From contig NZ_JAFFIX010000008.1 in the NCBI RefSeq assembly GCF_016916835.1, positions 124,001-188,000 on the forward strand: DNA of 64,000 nt, in the 5' to 3' direction. Shown piece after piece: positions 39,560-47,044 of the stretch. The translations under genes and the position numbers were made by a program. The notes below the pieces were generated by a model. The model was not told where the DNA came from. It saw only the letters and a program-made list of their open reading frames with translations, and made no database searches. How positions within the stretch are numbered: position 1 is the first letter of the stretch; the number at the start of each line of letters is the position of its first letter. This DNA comes from Actinacidiphila bryophytorum (lineage in GTDB: Bacteria > Actinomycetota > Actinomycetes > Streptomycetales > Streptomycetaceae).

Positions 39560-39775
39560 TCAGCCGAGGCCGCGGGTCAGCACCGAGCCGTCCGCGCGGG
39601 TGGCGATCCCCTCCCCGCCGGCCAGGGAGTTGACCGTGGAACTGCTGCTCGCGAGCCACCCGCCGGGCGAGTCGGCCTGCGCGGTGGCGGACCCGGCGGC
39701 GGCAAGTGCGGTCGTGGCGAGCAGCAGCGCGGCAGCTCGGCGGCACAGTGCGATTGCGGTCAACGCGACCCCCAA
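39560..39775 (-). CDS. Possible small secreted protein
   Basis: A 71-codon frame whose product looks exported: ALCRRAAALLLATTALAAAG then SATAQA-DSPGG, a Sec signal with an AxA cut site, followed by a short Ser/Gly-rich mature peptide (STVNSLAGGEGIATRADGS). The start is poor: a TTG at 39775 or a later TTG, with no clear ribosome site. On the other strand a GTG at 39411 with AGGAGGAAGAGG opens a longer frame, but its product has no recognisable features. The signal peptide makes the minus frame the better candidate, possibly decayed. The rest of 39305-39915 shows no other gene. Confidence 0.4.
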   Translation of the reverse strand: MGVALTAIALCRRAAALLLATTALAAAGSATAQADSPGGWLASSSSTVNSLAGGEGIATRADGSVLTRGLG

Positions 39776-39915
39776 GGGCGTGGTGGCACCGCCGCTCGAC
39801 TCCGACGGCGGCTTCGGGCACCACGGACCCTAGCCGCACGTCACCGTGCCCCATCACAGCGCCTTGCCCAACTCGACCTGAACGGACGGCTGTTACCGAG
39901 CCTTGAGCCCGGCGG

Positions 39916-40626
39916 CTAGCCCTTCCGCACCTGCGCCGCGAACCGCAGCGCCACCTCGCGCCACACCGGCGCCGCGTCCCGGTCCTCCCGGAGGGCCGCA
40001 CGGTGCAGCTCCTCCCGGTCCATTCCGTGGCGTTCCAGCCGTGCCACCGACCACCGGGCGAGGCTCTCGGGGGCCGCTTCGGGGTGGAACTGCACGCCCC
40101 ACGCGGCCGCGCCGACCCGGAAGGCCTGATACGGGCACCCCGCGCTGCTCGCCAGCCAGTGCGCCTCCGCCGGCAGGCGCACGATCGCGTCCACGTGGTT
40201 CTCCACGGCCCTCGGCCGCTCGGGCAGCTCCCGGAACAGCGGGTCGTCCGCCGCCTCCTGGCGCAGCGTCAGCACCGTAGTGCCGAACTCCGGCGCCCCG
40301 TGCTCCCCCGCCACCGCACCGCCCGCGACCTGCGCGAGCATCTGGCCGCCGAGGCAGATGCCGAACACCGGCACCCCGCCCTCAAGTGCCTGCTCCACCA
40401 GCGCCCGGGTGTCCGGCAGCCACGGCGCCCGCTCGTCGTCGTCGGGCAGATAGCCCCCACCCAGCACGACCAGCCCGTCGTGCTCCAGCCGCTCCGGCAG
40501 CGGCTCCCCCGCGTCCGCCCGCACCACGTCCATGCCGACGCCGCCCTCGGCGAGCCATCCCGCCCACCGCCCGGGCCCGCTGCGCGCGCCGCTCTGCACC
40601 GCCAGCACCGTTGCCTCAACGCCCAT
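39916..40626 (-). CDS. Class I glutamine amidotransferase domain protein
   Basis: A 236-aa GATase1 protein. The nucleophile elbow FGICLGGQ places Cys91, and GVQFHPE gives His181 and Glu183, completing the triad. Early residues VLAVQSGARSGPGRWAGWL and LVVLGGGYLPDDDERAPWL are typical of the stand-alone GMP-synthase-like amidotransferases of actinomycetes. It would release ammonia from glutamine or act as a gamma-glutamyl peptidase; no acceptor subunit is adjacent. Confidence 0.91.
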   Translation of the reverse strand: MGVEATVLAVQSGARSGPGRWAGWLAEGGVGMDVVRADAGEPLPERLEHDGLVVLGGGYLPDDDERAPWLPDTRALVEQALEGGVPVFGICLGGQMLAQVAGGAVAGEHGAPEFGTTVLTLRQEAADDPLFRELPERPRAVENHVDAIVRLPAEAHWLASSAGCPYQAFRVGAAAWGVQFHPEAAPESLARWSVARLERHGMDREELHRAALREDRDAAPVWREVALRFAAQVRKG

Positions 40627-40785
40627 GGCTCAGACCGCTTCCCTTCCCGTGCGAGCGCGACCGGCCGCCCCGGACGATGCCCGGGCCGACCCTGCCATCG
40701 GCATCACCGACGGACCGCGCGCTCAAACCCGGGACCCGGGCATCACGAGACCAGGAGCAGTTGTTCCGGGAACGCAAGCGACGCG

Positions 40786-40819
40786 AGCGGGGCGCCGCCC
40801 CGTCGGGCGGTGCCCCGCT
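40786..40819. terminator. Terminator downstream of the DoxX-like gene
   Basis: AGCGGGGCGCCGCCC (40786-40800) pairs with GGGCGGTGCCCCGCT (40805-40819), 15 bp with one G-T pair and a CGTC loop, 20 nt beyond the DoxX-like stop. Confidence 0.75.
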
Positions 40820-40838
40820 GCGCGCGAGCCGGGTGCCG

Positions 40839-41462
40839 CTACCGCAGCCAGCGGTTGCGGCGGACGACAGGGAGCTGCGCCCACAGCCGGCCGAGCCCCC
40901 AGGTGGTGCCTGCCGCGGTGAGGGCGAAGAGGATCATCGCGAGGGCGTAGATGACGTGGTAGTCCACGATCGGGTTGGACGACATGCTCGGGGCGCCGCC
41001 GGTCAGGTGTTGGGCGGGCGGCCATTCTGCGGCCCACATCATGGCCATCAGCACGGTGCCGGCGACGGCGGTGACGCGCAGGGCGACGCCGGCGGTGAGG
41101 GCCGCGCCGATGCCGAGCAGGGCGAGCATGAACAGCGTGTCGGTCCAGCCCTGTCCGGCTATGTGGTGGAAGAACGACTGGAGCGGGCCGGCGGAGACAC
41201 CCTTGAGGAAGCCCCTGGTGGGCGAGCCGCCGTCGATCCAGCCCTTGCCGGAGCCGGTGGCGTAGCGCCAGCCGAAGGTCTTGTCGAGGAAGGCCCACAG
41301 GAAGACCAGGCCGGTCGCGATCCGCAGGGTGGCCGCCGACTTGGCGGCGAGGGTGGCACTGGTGGCGACGGCCCCCGAACCGCTCAGGCTGTCGGCGGAT
41401 GCCCGGTTCCAGGTGGGCAGGTGGAAACCGGTGCGGTGGGGGGTGTGGTCGTGGACGGCCAT
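40839..41462 (-). CDS. DoxX/DoxD-like membrane protein
   Basis: A 207-aa protein with four helices. LRIATGLVFLWAFLDKTFGW and the GWIDGGSPTRGFL loop resemble the DoxD/TQO membrane subunit family. A late GHSAAE-like position reads MMWAAEWPPAQHLTGGAPSM, and the C-terminus is basic. DoxD-type proteins pass electrons from sulphur compounds or support redox stress responses; the precise role is unknown. Two GGGCCG-type boxes, 22 bp apart, lie 72-107 nt upstream, placing it with the window's stress regulon. Confidence 0.85.
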   Translation of the reverse strand: MAVHDHTPHRTGFHLPTWNRASADSLSGSGAVATSATLAAKSAATLRIATGLVFLWAFLDKTFGWRYATGSGKGWIDGGSPTRGFLKGVSAGPLQSFFHHIAGQGWTDTLFMLALLGIGAALTAGVALRVTAVAGTVLMAMMWAAEWPPAQHLTGGAPSMSSNPIVDYHVIYALAMILFALTAAGTTWGLGRLWAQLPVVRRNRWLR

Positions 41463-41533
41463 GATGACTCCCTGATCGGTGGGTTGCTGTTCGGTACGCC
41501 ATCACTGTCCTGCTCGCGGGAGTGTCGGCGCTG

Positions 41534-41569
41534 GGGGCCCACGGCCCGCGCCGCGGGGCCGAACGGCCC
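41534..41569. promoter_or_regulatory. Tandem stress-regulon boxes, 22 bp apart
   Basis: GGGCCGAACGGCCC at 41556-41569 is a perfect 6+6 dyad. GGGGCCCACGGCCC at 41534-41547 is a close copy exactly 22 bp away. The near edge is 72 nt from the DoxX-like start. Confidence 0.72.
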
Positions 41570-41625
41570 TGCTGCCGGGTCCGGTTGGGCTGCGCCGGCG
41601 ACGCCCGGGAGGGGTCGGACGCGGC

Positions 41626-41655
41626 GGTGCCCGCCAGGCATGCCTGGCGGGCACC
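41626..41655. terminator. Perfect 30-bp palindrome (terminator)
   Basis: GGTGCCCGCCAGGCA is followed immediately by its complement TGCCTGGCGGGCACC. It lies 17 nt past the stop of the truncated secreted-protein gene and would fold as a strong hairpin. Confidence 0.75.
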
Positions 41656-41671
41656 GGCTCCCTCCCCATTG

Positions 41672-42064
41672 CTACGGGCAGATGAAGTAGTGGGCCGTGC
41701 CCAGGTTGTTCATCAGGATTTCCTCGGTGCCCGACCCCGTCCAGATCGCCGAGCCGCCGACGCCGCCGAAAGCGACAGCCCACAGGGCGTTGGGGCCATT
41801 GGGGTCGTCTGTGCACGTGGCCGACGTGGCATCGCGGCCCACCTGGGGCGTGAAGTAGAAGTTGCGCTGCCCTGTTCCCGATATGCACGCAGGATCCGTG
41901 CCGCCGCACGATCCGGCGAAACGCCTGTCGGCTGCGACTGATGCCTGGTCGAAGATGCCGAACAGCCCCTGGGCCTTGAAGCACTTGTCATTACTGATGC
42001 CTTGGCAGATCAGTTCGATCCGCCCTTGCGCCCAGTATCCGGGCAGGCCGACGCTGGTTCCCGA
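41672..42064 (-). pseudogene. 5'-truncated gene for a Cys-rich secreted-type protein
   Basis: About 131 codons ending LMNNLGTAHYFICP. The frame has regularly spaced cysteines (ELICQGISNDKCFKAQG, SCGGTDPACIS, ATCTDDPNGPNALWAV) and a Gly-rich core, typical of an exported domain. No start codon or signal peptide exists: at about 42064 similarity to a sensible protein ends and the sequence passes into a fragment of another gene on the opposite strand. The family is not recognised. A strong terminator still follows it. Confidence 0.6.
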
Positions 42065-42235
42065 GCCACCACGACCGAACTCGCCGCGCGCTTGAACGTG
42101 AGTCCGCCCGCCGCCTCGCAACACACCGCCACCTTGCGCGCGGCCGGGCTCATCAGCACCACACGCCAAGGGCAACGCGTGATCCACACGGTCACCTCCC
42201 TCGGCACCGACCTGCTGAACGCCAACCACGGCTGA
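42065..42235 (+). pseudogene. C-terminal winged-helix fragment of an ArsR/MarR-like regulator
   Basis: The frame reads TTTELAARLNVSPPAASQHT, then ATLRAAGLISTTRQGQRVIH and TVTSLGTDLLNANHG to TGA. This is the recognition helix, wing and end of an ArsR-type regulator (pattern S-P-x-A-A-S-Q-H-x-x-x-L-R-x-A-G-L). The first half is missing. Its broken end meets the broken end of the minus-strand secreted-protein fragment at 42064/42065, as if one deletion removed both 5' halves and the promoter region between them. Confidence 0.7.
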
Positions 42236-42270
42236 ACCGCGCAGTGACGGGGGTCGGGGGTGGGTCCACG

Positions 42271-43044
42271 TCACCTTCTGCAGGACCCAGGGGGAGTTGG
42301 GACGATCGCCACGGGGCAGTGTGCGTGGCGCAGCAACGCCTGGGCGACCGGGCCGGGTTCGGGACCGGTCCGGCCTGGCCGGAGGTGGGCGCCGATCACC
42401 ACCATGTCGGCCTCCGCGGTCGCCGCGATCAGCGCACGGTACGGCGTGGACCGTATCGTCCGGCTGTTCACCGCGGGGTGCGGGCCGGTCTGACACGGCG
42501 GCAGCTCCCCGAACGGAGTCTGCCGGTAGGTCCAGGTGTGCAGGACGTCCACGCGCGCACCGTGCAGTTCCGCCTCCTCGAAGGCGAACAGCGCGGCGTC
42601 CGCGTCGCCGTCGCTCTCCAGCCCGAGCAGCAGACCGCCGGCGCGCTGCCGGCGCGCCGGCAGCGTGTCCGCACCCCGCACGACGAGCAGGGGCGCGACG
42701 GTCAGTGCCGCCAGCCGCCGGCTCACCGAGTGCAGCAGCAGTCCGGCGACGCCGCCGACGTCGCGGCTGCCGACGACGGTGAGGGCGGCGCGGCGGCCCC
42801 GTTCGGCGAGTACGCAGGCCGGGTCGCCGGCAACCGGGGCCGCGGTCACCGAAACGGCGGGGTGGCGCCGGGCGACCCGGGCCACCGCGGCCCGGAGCAC
42901 CGGGCCGGCCTCGTCCGGATCACCGGCGCAGGTGATCACTTCGAGATCCGCGGTACGCAGCCGGGCCTCGGCAGCTGCCACGTCGAGGGCGCCGAAGGAG
43001 GTCACCGACCCGTCGATTCCCACGACCACACGTGGCGGACCCAT
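42271..43044 (-). CDS. Universal stress protein with degenerate first ATP site
   Basis: A 257-aa two-domain UspA protein. Domain 1 opens PRVVVGIDGSVTSFGALDVA; its nucleotide loop reads GSRDVGGVAGLLLHSVS, where the usual R-G-x-G and L-G-S positions are changed to R-D-V-G and L-H-S, so ATP binding is doubtful. Domain 2 (about 140-250) ends ALLRHAHCPVAIVPTP. It is divergent from the Rv1733c-like gene, with three stress-type boxes between, and so is probably coregulated with it. Confidence 0.9.
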   Translation of the reverse strand: MGPPRVVVGIDGSVTSFGALDVAAAEARLRTADLEVITCAGDPDEAGPVLRAAVARVARRHPAVSVTAAPVAGDPACVLAERGRRAALTVVGSRDVGGVAGLLLHSVSRRLAALTVAPLLVVRGADTLPARRQRAGGLLLGLESDGDADAALFAFEEAELHGARVDVLHTWTYRQTPFGELPPCQTGPHPAVNSRTIRSTPYRALIAATAEADMVVIGAHLRPGRTGPEPGPVAQALLRHAHCPVAIVPTPPGSCRR

Positions 43045-43109
43045 GGTTGCTCCTTTCGTGCGGTGAGTTTCCGGAGCTGATCCTGGGCGCCTGTCTGCGG
43101 GGGGCGGCA

Positions 43110-43168
43110 GGGCCGTTTCGCGTCGCGTTCACGGACCGATCCGCCCTCGCCGCAGGGCCGTTCGGCTC
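43110..43168. promoter_or_regulatory. Three stress-regulon boxes between USP and Rv1733c-like genes
   Basis: GGGCCGTTTCGCGT starts at 43110, GGACCGATCCGCCC at 43133 and GGGCCGTTCGGCTC at 43155, at steps of 23 and 22 bp. The left edge is 66 nt from the USP start; the right edge is 82 nt from the Rv1733c-like start. Confidence 0.65.
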
Positions 43169-43249
43169 TCCGCGGCCGCGGGTCCCACCCGGGATGGTGA
43201 AGGCGGCGGGCGGATGTCCGCCCCCGTGACCGAGAGGGAGGGACCGGCC

Positions 43250-43807
43250 ATGAAGCGCAGCACGGTGCTGTGGCGGTTTCGGCGCAATCCGCTGCGCCGT
43301 CGTTCGTACGCGGTCGAGGGCTTTGCCCTCCTGACGCTGGGCGCGGTCGCCATCGCGGGCGCCGCCCTGACCGGTCTGGCCGTCAGCAGATGTGTGGATG
43401 CGATGTACGCCCAACAGCGGCAGGACCGGCACACCGTGACAGCGGTGCTGGACGAGGACGCCGACAGCGACGCCGCCTACGCGGCCCCCTCATGGGCGCG
43501 GGTGCACTGGCCCCTGCCAGGAGGCGGGTCGGCTACGGGCACGGCACGGGTCGGCTCCGGCCTCCGGCGCGGCGAGCGGACAACGATCTGGCTGGACGGC
43601 CGCGGCAGGCCTGCCGCCGAGCCGCTCTCCCCGTCGACAGGCAGGCTCCAGGCGACGGTTGCCGGTGCGGCCGCGGGACTCGGGATCTGCGCGGGCGCAC
43701 TGATCGGCGGCGGGATCGCGGCCGCCGCCCTCGAACGCCGCCGCATCGGCCGTTGGGCAACCGAATGGGCACAGGTCGGCCCCAGATGGGACCACCGCAA
43801 CGCCTGA
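43250..43807 (+). CDS. Rv1733c-like membrane protein
   Basis: A 185-aa protein with two membrane helices (about 30-52, LLTLGAVAIAGAALTGLAVS, and about 140-165, ATVAGAAAGLGICAGALIGG) flanking an extracytoplasmic stretch with WPLPGG and TTIWLDGRGRPAAEP. The N-terminus RFRRNPLRRRSYAVEGF is typical of the Rv1733c family; in Mycobacterium tuberculosis Rv1733c belongs to the DosR dormancy regulon (known). Start ATG 43250 has GGGAGGG 6-7 nt upstream. It is divergent from a universal stress gene across three palindromic boxes, which supports a dormancy-type regulon here. The molecular role is unknown. Confidence 0.85.
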   Translation: MKRSTVLWRFRRNPLRRRSYAVEGFALLTLGAVAIAGAALTGLAVSRCVDAMYAQQRQDRHTVTAVLDEDADSDAAYAAPSWARVHWPLPGGGSATGTARVGSGLRRGERTTIWLDGRGRPAAEPLSPSTGRLQATVAGAAAGLGICAGALIGGGIAAAALERRRIGRWATEWAQVGPRWDHRNA

Positions 43808-43922
43808 GCAGCTCCCCGCCCACAGCGGGCGCCTCGGACAGCGGGGCGCCACCGCCGTATTGAGCAGAACGCGGCACACAGGCCCGATCGGGCTCGTGCC
43901 GTCCGGCGAAAGGAGACCTCCC

Positions 43923-44468
43923 ATGAACGAACAGATAGTGGTCATCGGCGGCGGCGCCGCAGGGACCCTGGCTGCGAACCGGCTGCGCACCGCACTGGGC
44001 GACGACCACCGGATCGTCGTCGTCGACCGTGTCGATCCGCGCGACCGGGAACTCGACCTGCTGGTGTCCCTGGGCGTCTACGGCCCCGGGTCCCTGCAGC
44101 CGCCCGACAGCCTCCGGCTGCGCGACGGGATCGGCCGCCGCCTTGCGGAGGCCGCCGGTATCGACACCGGTCGCAAGGAGGTCTGCCTCACCGACGGCAC
44201 CACCGTCGCCTACCGCGTGCTGGTGCTGGCCACCGGGCGGCACCGGCTGCCGCCCACCACGGACGGACACCTGACGATCGCCGCGGCCGGTCTGCCCTGG
44301 ACGAGCCGCGCCGACGTCTACGCAGTCGTCCCCGGCAGGGGCGGCCGGTGGCCGGCGGTCGAGCGCCCGGCCCTGTCGCAGGTGGAGCACGTGGTGGCCG
44401 GCGTCCTGCGGTACCTGGACGGTCCCGCCGCGGTCGACGGCGACAACGCGAACACCGGCGCCGGCTGA
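43923..44468 (+). CDS. Shortened NDH-2/SQR-like flavoprotein
   Basis: A 181-aa protein. The N-terminus is a clear FAD-binding motif, QIVVIGGGAAGTLAANRLRT, and YRVLVLATGRHRLPPTTDG is the mid-protein ATG motif of type-II NADH or sulphide:quinone reductases. The next segment jumps to DVYAVVPGRGGRWPAVERPA, then SQVEHVVAGVLRYLDG, which looks like the end region of the FAD domain. The NAD(P)-binding domain expected between them is missing, and the usual HxYxPG stretch after the first FAD strand is absent. So it is about half normal length. It has an intact frame and ribosome site (AAAGGAG), so it may be a functional mini-protein or a deletion product. GGCCCGATCGGGCT (43881-43894), a weak stress-type box, lies just upstream. 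Confidence 0.75.
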   Translation: MNEQIVVIGGGAAGTLAANRLRTALGDDHRIVVVDRVDPRDRELDLLVSLGVYGPGSLQPPDSLRLRDGIGRRLAEAAGIDTGRKEVCLTDGTTVAYRVLVLATGRHRLPPTTDGHLTIAAAGLPWTSRADVYAVVPGRGGRWPAVERPALSQVEHVVAGVLRYLDGPAAVDGDNANTGAG

Positions 44469-44580
44469 CGGACGGTCCGCAGCGCCGGCCCCGGCCCGGC
44501 GGCCCCCGCCGGACCGCCCCCGCTTGTGGGACGGCGTGAACGTGGTGCCATGGAAGCAGGGCTCGGAAGGGACACCGCCG

Positions 44581-46968
44581 ATGGAGTCGCACTGGGCATG
44601 GCGTTACGAGGGGTACGACCCGTCGCAGGAGCGGCTGCGCGAGGCGCTGTGCACGCTCGGGAACGGGCGCTTCGCCACGCGCGGGGCGGCGTGCGAGCTG
44701 CCGGCCGGCCCTGTGCACTACCCGGGGACGTACGCGGCCGGCTGCTACAACCGGCTGACCTCGCACGTGGCGGGGCGCGACGTGGACAACGAGGACATGG
44801 TCAACCTGCCGAACTGGCTGCCGCTGCGGGTACGGGCGGCAGGCGGCGGGTGGTTCACCCCGGACGACACCTCCGTACTGGACTGTGCGCAGGTCCTCGA
44901 CATGCGGCAGGGCACGCTGACCCGGCGGATGCGGCTGCGGGACGCCGACGGGCGGGAGCTGGAGCTGGCCGAGACGCGGCTGGTCCACATGGCCGACCCG
45001 TACACGGCCGGGCAGCGGCTGTCGCTGACCGCGCACGGCTGGGACGGGGACGTCGAGATCGAGGGCGGTCTCGACGGCAACGTCAGCAACGCAGGCGTCG
45101 AGCGCTACCGCGACCTCGACGGCCGGCACCTGGCCGACGTGTGCGCCGGGACGGCGGGCACCGACACGGTCTTCCTGACCTGCCGCACCTCGGCCTCCGA
45201 CATCAAGGTCGCGATGGCGGCCAGGATCCGCCCGGCAGGCGGGCCGCCGGGATCCGTGCACCTGGCGGCGGGCGATGGCACGGCGGTGTGCCGTATGACG
45301 GTGCCGGTCACCCGGGGGGAGACGGTGGCCGTGGAGAAGACGGTCGCCCTGCACACCTCGCGCGACCCGGCCATCGCCGACCCGCTGCACGCGGCGCTCG
45401 CCCGGGTGGCGCGGGCGCCGGACTTCGGGGCGCTGCTCGCCTCGCACGCCACCGCCTGGCACCGCCTGTGGTCGCGGGCGGAACTGACGGTGCCCGGCAA
45501 GGCGGGCACGGTGCTGCGGCTGCACCTCTTCCATGTGCTGCAGACCCTCTCGCCGCACACCGCGGACCTGGACGCGGGTGTCCCGGCCCGCGGGCTGCAC
45601 GGGGAGGCGTACCGGGGGCATGTCTTCTGGGACGAGCTGTTCGTGCTGCCCTTCTTGAACCTGCACCTGCCCGAGATCTCCCGCGCGCTGCTGGCCTACC
45701 GCTACCGCAGGCTGGACGCCGCCTGCCGGGCCGCGGCGGCCGAGGGGCGGGCGGGGGCGATGTACCCCTGGCAGAGCGGCAGCGACGGCCGCGAGGAGAC
45801 CCAGCGGCTGCACCTCAACCCGCGCTCGGGGCGCTGGCTGCCCGACCACTCCCACCTCCAGCACCATGTGGGCTCCGCGGTGGCGTACAACGTCTGGCAG
45901 TACTGCCTGGCCAGCGGGGACACCGCCTTCCTGCACACCGAGGGCGCCGAGATGCTGGTGCAGGTCGCCCGCTTCTGGGCGCACAGCGCGGTGTGGGACG
46001 CCGGGCGCGAGCGCTACCGGATCCTCGGGATCATGGGTCCCGACGAATACCACGACGCCTACCCGGACGCGGCCGAACCCGGCCTGGACGACAACGCCTA
46101 CACCAACGTAACGGCGGCGTGGGTGCTCGCCCGGGCCGTGGACCTGTGCCGGACCATGCCGGCGCCCCGCTGCGAGGAACTCTTCGAGCGGCTCGGGCTC
46201 GACGCTGACGAGCCCGAGCTGTGGGAGGACGTCTCACGCCGGCTGCGGGTGCCCTTCCACAGCGGTGTGATCAGCCAGTTCGACGGCTACGGGAACCTCG
46301 CCGAGCTGGACTGGGAGGGCTACCGCGCCCGTTACGGCGACATCCGCCGCCTGGACCGCATCCTGGAGGCCGAGGGCGACACCGTCAACCGCTACCAGGC
46401 CTCCAAGCAGGCCGACGTCCTGATGCTCGGCTACCTCTTCCCGCCCGCGGAACCGGCCGCCCTCTTCGAGCGGTTGGGCTACCCCATGGACCACGCGACC
46501 TGGCAGGCGACCGTCGACCACTACCTGGCCCGTACCAGCCACGGCTCCACCCTCAGCGGCCTGGTGCACGGCTGGGTCCTGGCCCGCTCGCGCCGCGCCG
46601 GCGCCTGGGACTACGTCCGCGAAGCGCTGCTCGGCGACGTCGCCGACATCCAGGGCGGCACCACGGGCGAGGGCATCCACCTCGGCGCCATGGGCGGGAC
46701 CCTCGACCTGGTCCAGCGCGGCCTGACGGGACTCCAGCCCCGTGCGGACGCCCTGCGCCTGGACCCGGTCCCGCTGCCGGAGCTGTCCCGCTTCCACCTG
46801 TCGCTGCGCTACCGCACCCACTGGGGCGTCGGGCTGACGCTGCAGTCCGGGCGGTTGCGCATCCGCGTGCCCCCCTCCGACCAGGACCCGATCCCGGTGA
46901 GCCTGGACGGGCGCACCTACGCGATCGCCCCCGGCAGCGAGCTGACCGTCGACCTGCCGGCCGCCTGA
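44581..46968 (+). CDS. Glycoside hydrolase family 65 disaccharide phosphorylase/hydrolase
   Basis: A 795-aa protein with the GH65 layout: N-terminal beta-sandwich (about 1-270), a helical linker, the (alpha/alpha)6 barrel (about 330-700) and a C-terminal beta-sheet domain. The barrel has GHVFWDELFVLPFLNLHLPE, MYPWQSGSDGREET, and GIMGPDEYHD with the catalytic Glu489, followed by the phosphate-site region TSHGSTLSGLVHG. Family activities are phosphorolysis of trehalose, maltose or kojibiose, or hydrolysis; the exact sugar is not fixed by these motifs. ATG 44581 is preferred, with GGAAGGG upstream; GTG 44524 is in frame. The two sugar ABC systems 4-12 kb downstream may supply the substrate. Confidence 0.92.
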   Translation: MESHWAWRYEGYDPSQERLREALCTLGNGRFATRGAACELPAGPVHYPGTYAAGCYNRLTSHVAGRDVDNEDMVNLPNWLPLRVRAAGGGWFTPDDTSVLDCAQVLDMRQGTLTRRMRLRDADGRELELAETRLVHMADPYTAGQRLSLTAHGWDGDVEIEGGLDGNVSNAGVERYRDLDGRHLADVCAGTAGTDTVFLTCRTSASDIKVAMAARIRPAGGPPGSVHLAAGDGTAVCRMTVPVTRGETVAVEKTVALHTSRDPAIADPLHAALARVARAPDFGALLASHATAWHRLWSRAELTVPGKAGTVLRLHLFHVLQTLSPHTADLDAGVPARGLHGEAYRGHVFWDELFVLPFLNLHLPEISRALLAYRYRRLDAACRAAAAEGRAGAMYPWQSGSDGREETQRLHLNPRSGRWLPDHSHLQHHVGSAVAYNVWQYCLASGDTAFLHTEGAEMLVQVARFWAHSAVWDAGRERYRILGIMGPDEYHDAYPDAAEPGLDDNAYTNVTAAWVLARAVDLCRTMPAPRCEELFERLGLDADEPELWEDVSRRLRVPFHSGVISQFDGYGNLAELDWEGYRARYGDIRRLDRILEAEGDTVNRYQASKQADVLMLGYLFPPAEPAALFERLGYPMDHATWQATVDHYLARTSHGSTLSGLVHGWVLARSRRAGAWDYVREALLGDVADIQGGTTGEGIHLGAMGGTLDLVQRGLTGLQPRADALRLDPVPLPELSRFHLSLRYRTHWGVGLTLQSGRLRIRVPPSDQDPIPVSLDGRTYAIAPGSELTVDLPAA

Positions 46969-47044
46969 CCTCCCCGCCCTGGGACATAGCGGCAGTGCCG
47001 ACAAAAGGGGAGAATGGCGACGGGATCTCACTTACCGTGACGGA

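Noticed and set aside
39411..39833. Plus-strand frame with a good AGGAGGAAGAGG site and GTG start
   Set aside because: The product has no recognisable domain and overlaps a minus-strand frame with a plausible signal peptide. I could not choose it with confidence.
43881..43895. GGCCCGATCGGGCTC before the short flavoprotein as a further regulon box
   Set aside because: It is palindromic but departs from the consensus at three positions and has no tandem partner; mentioned only as a weak site.
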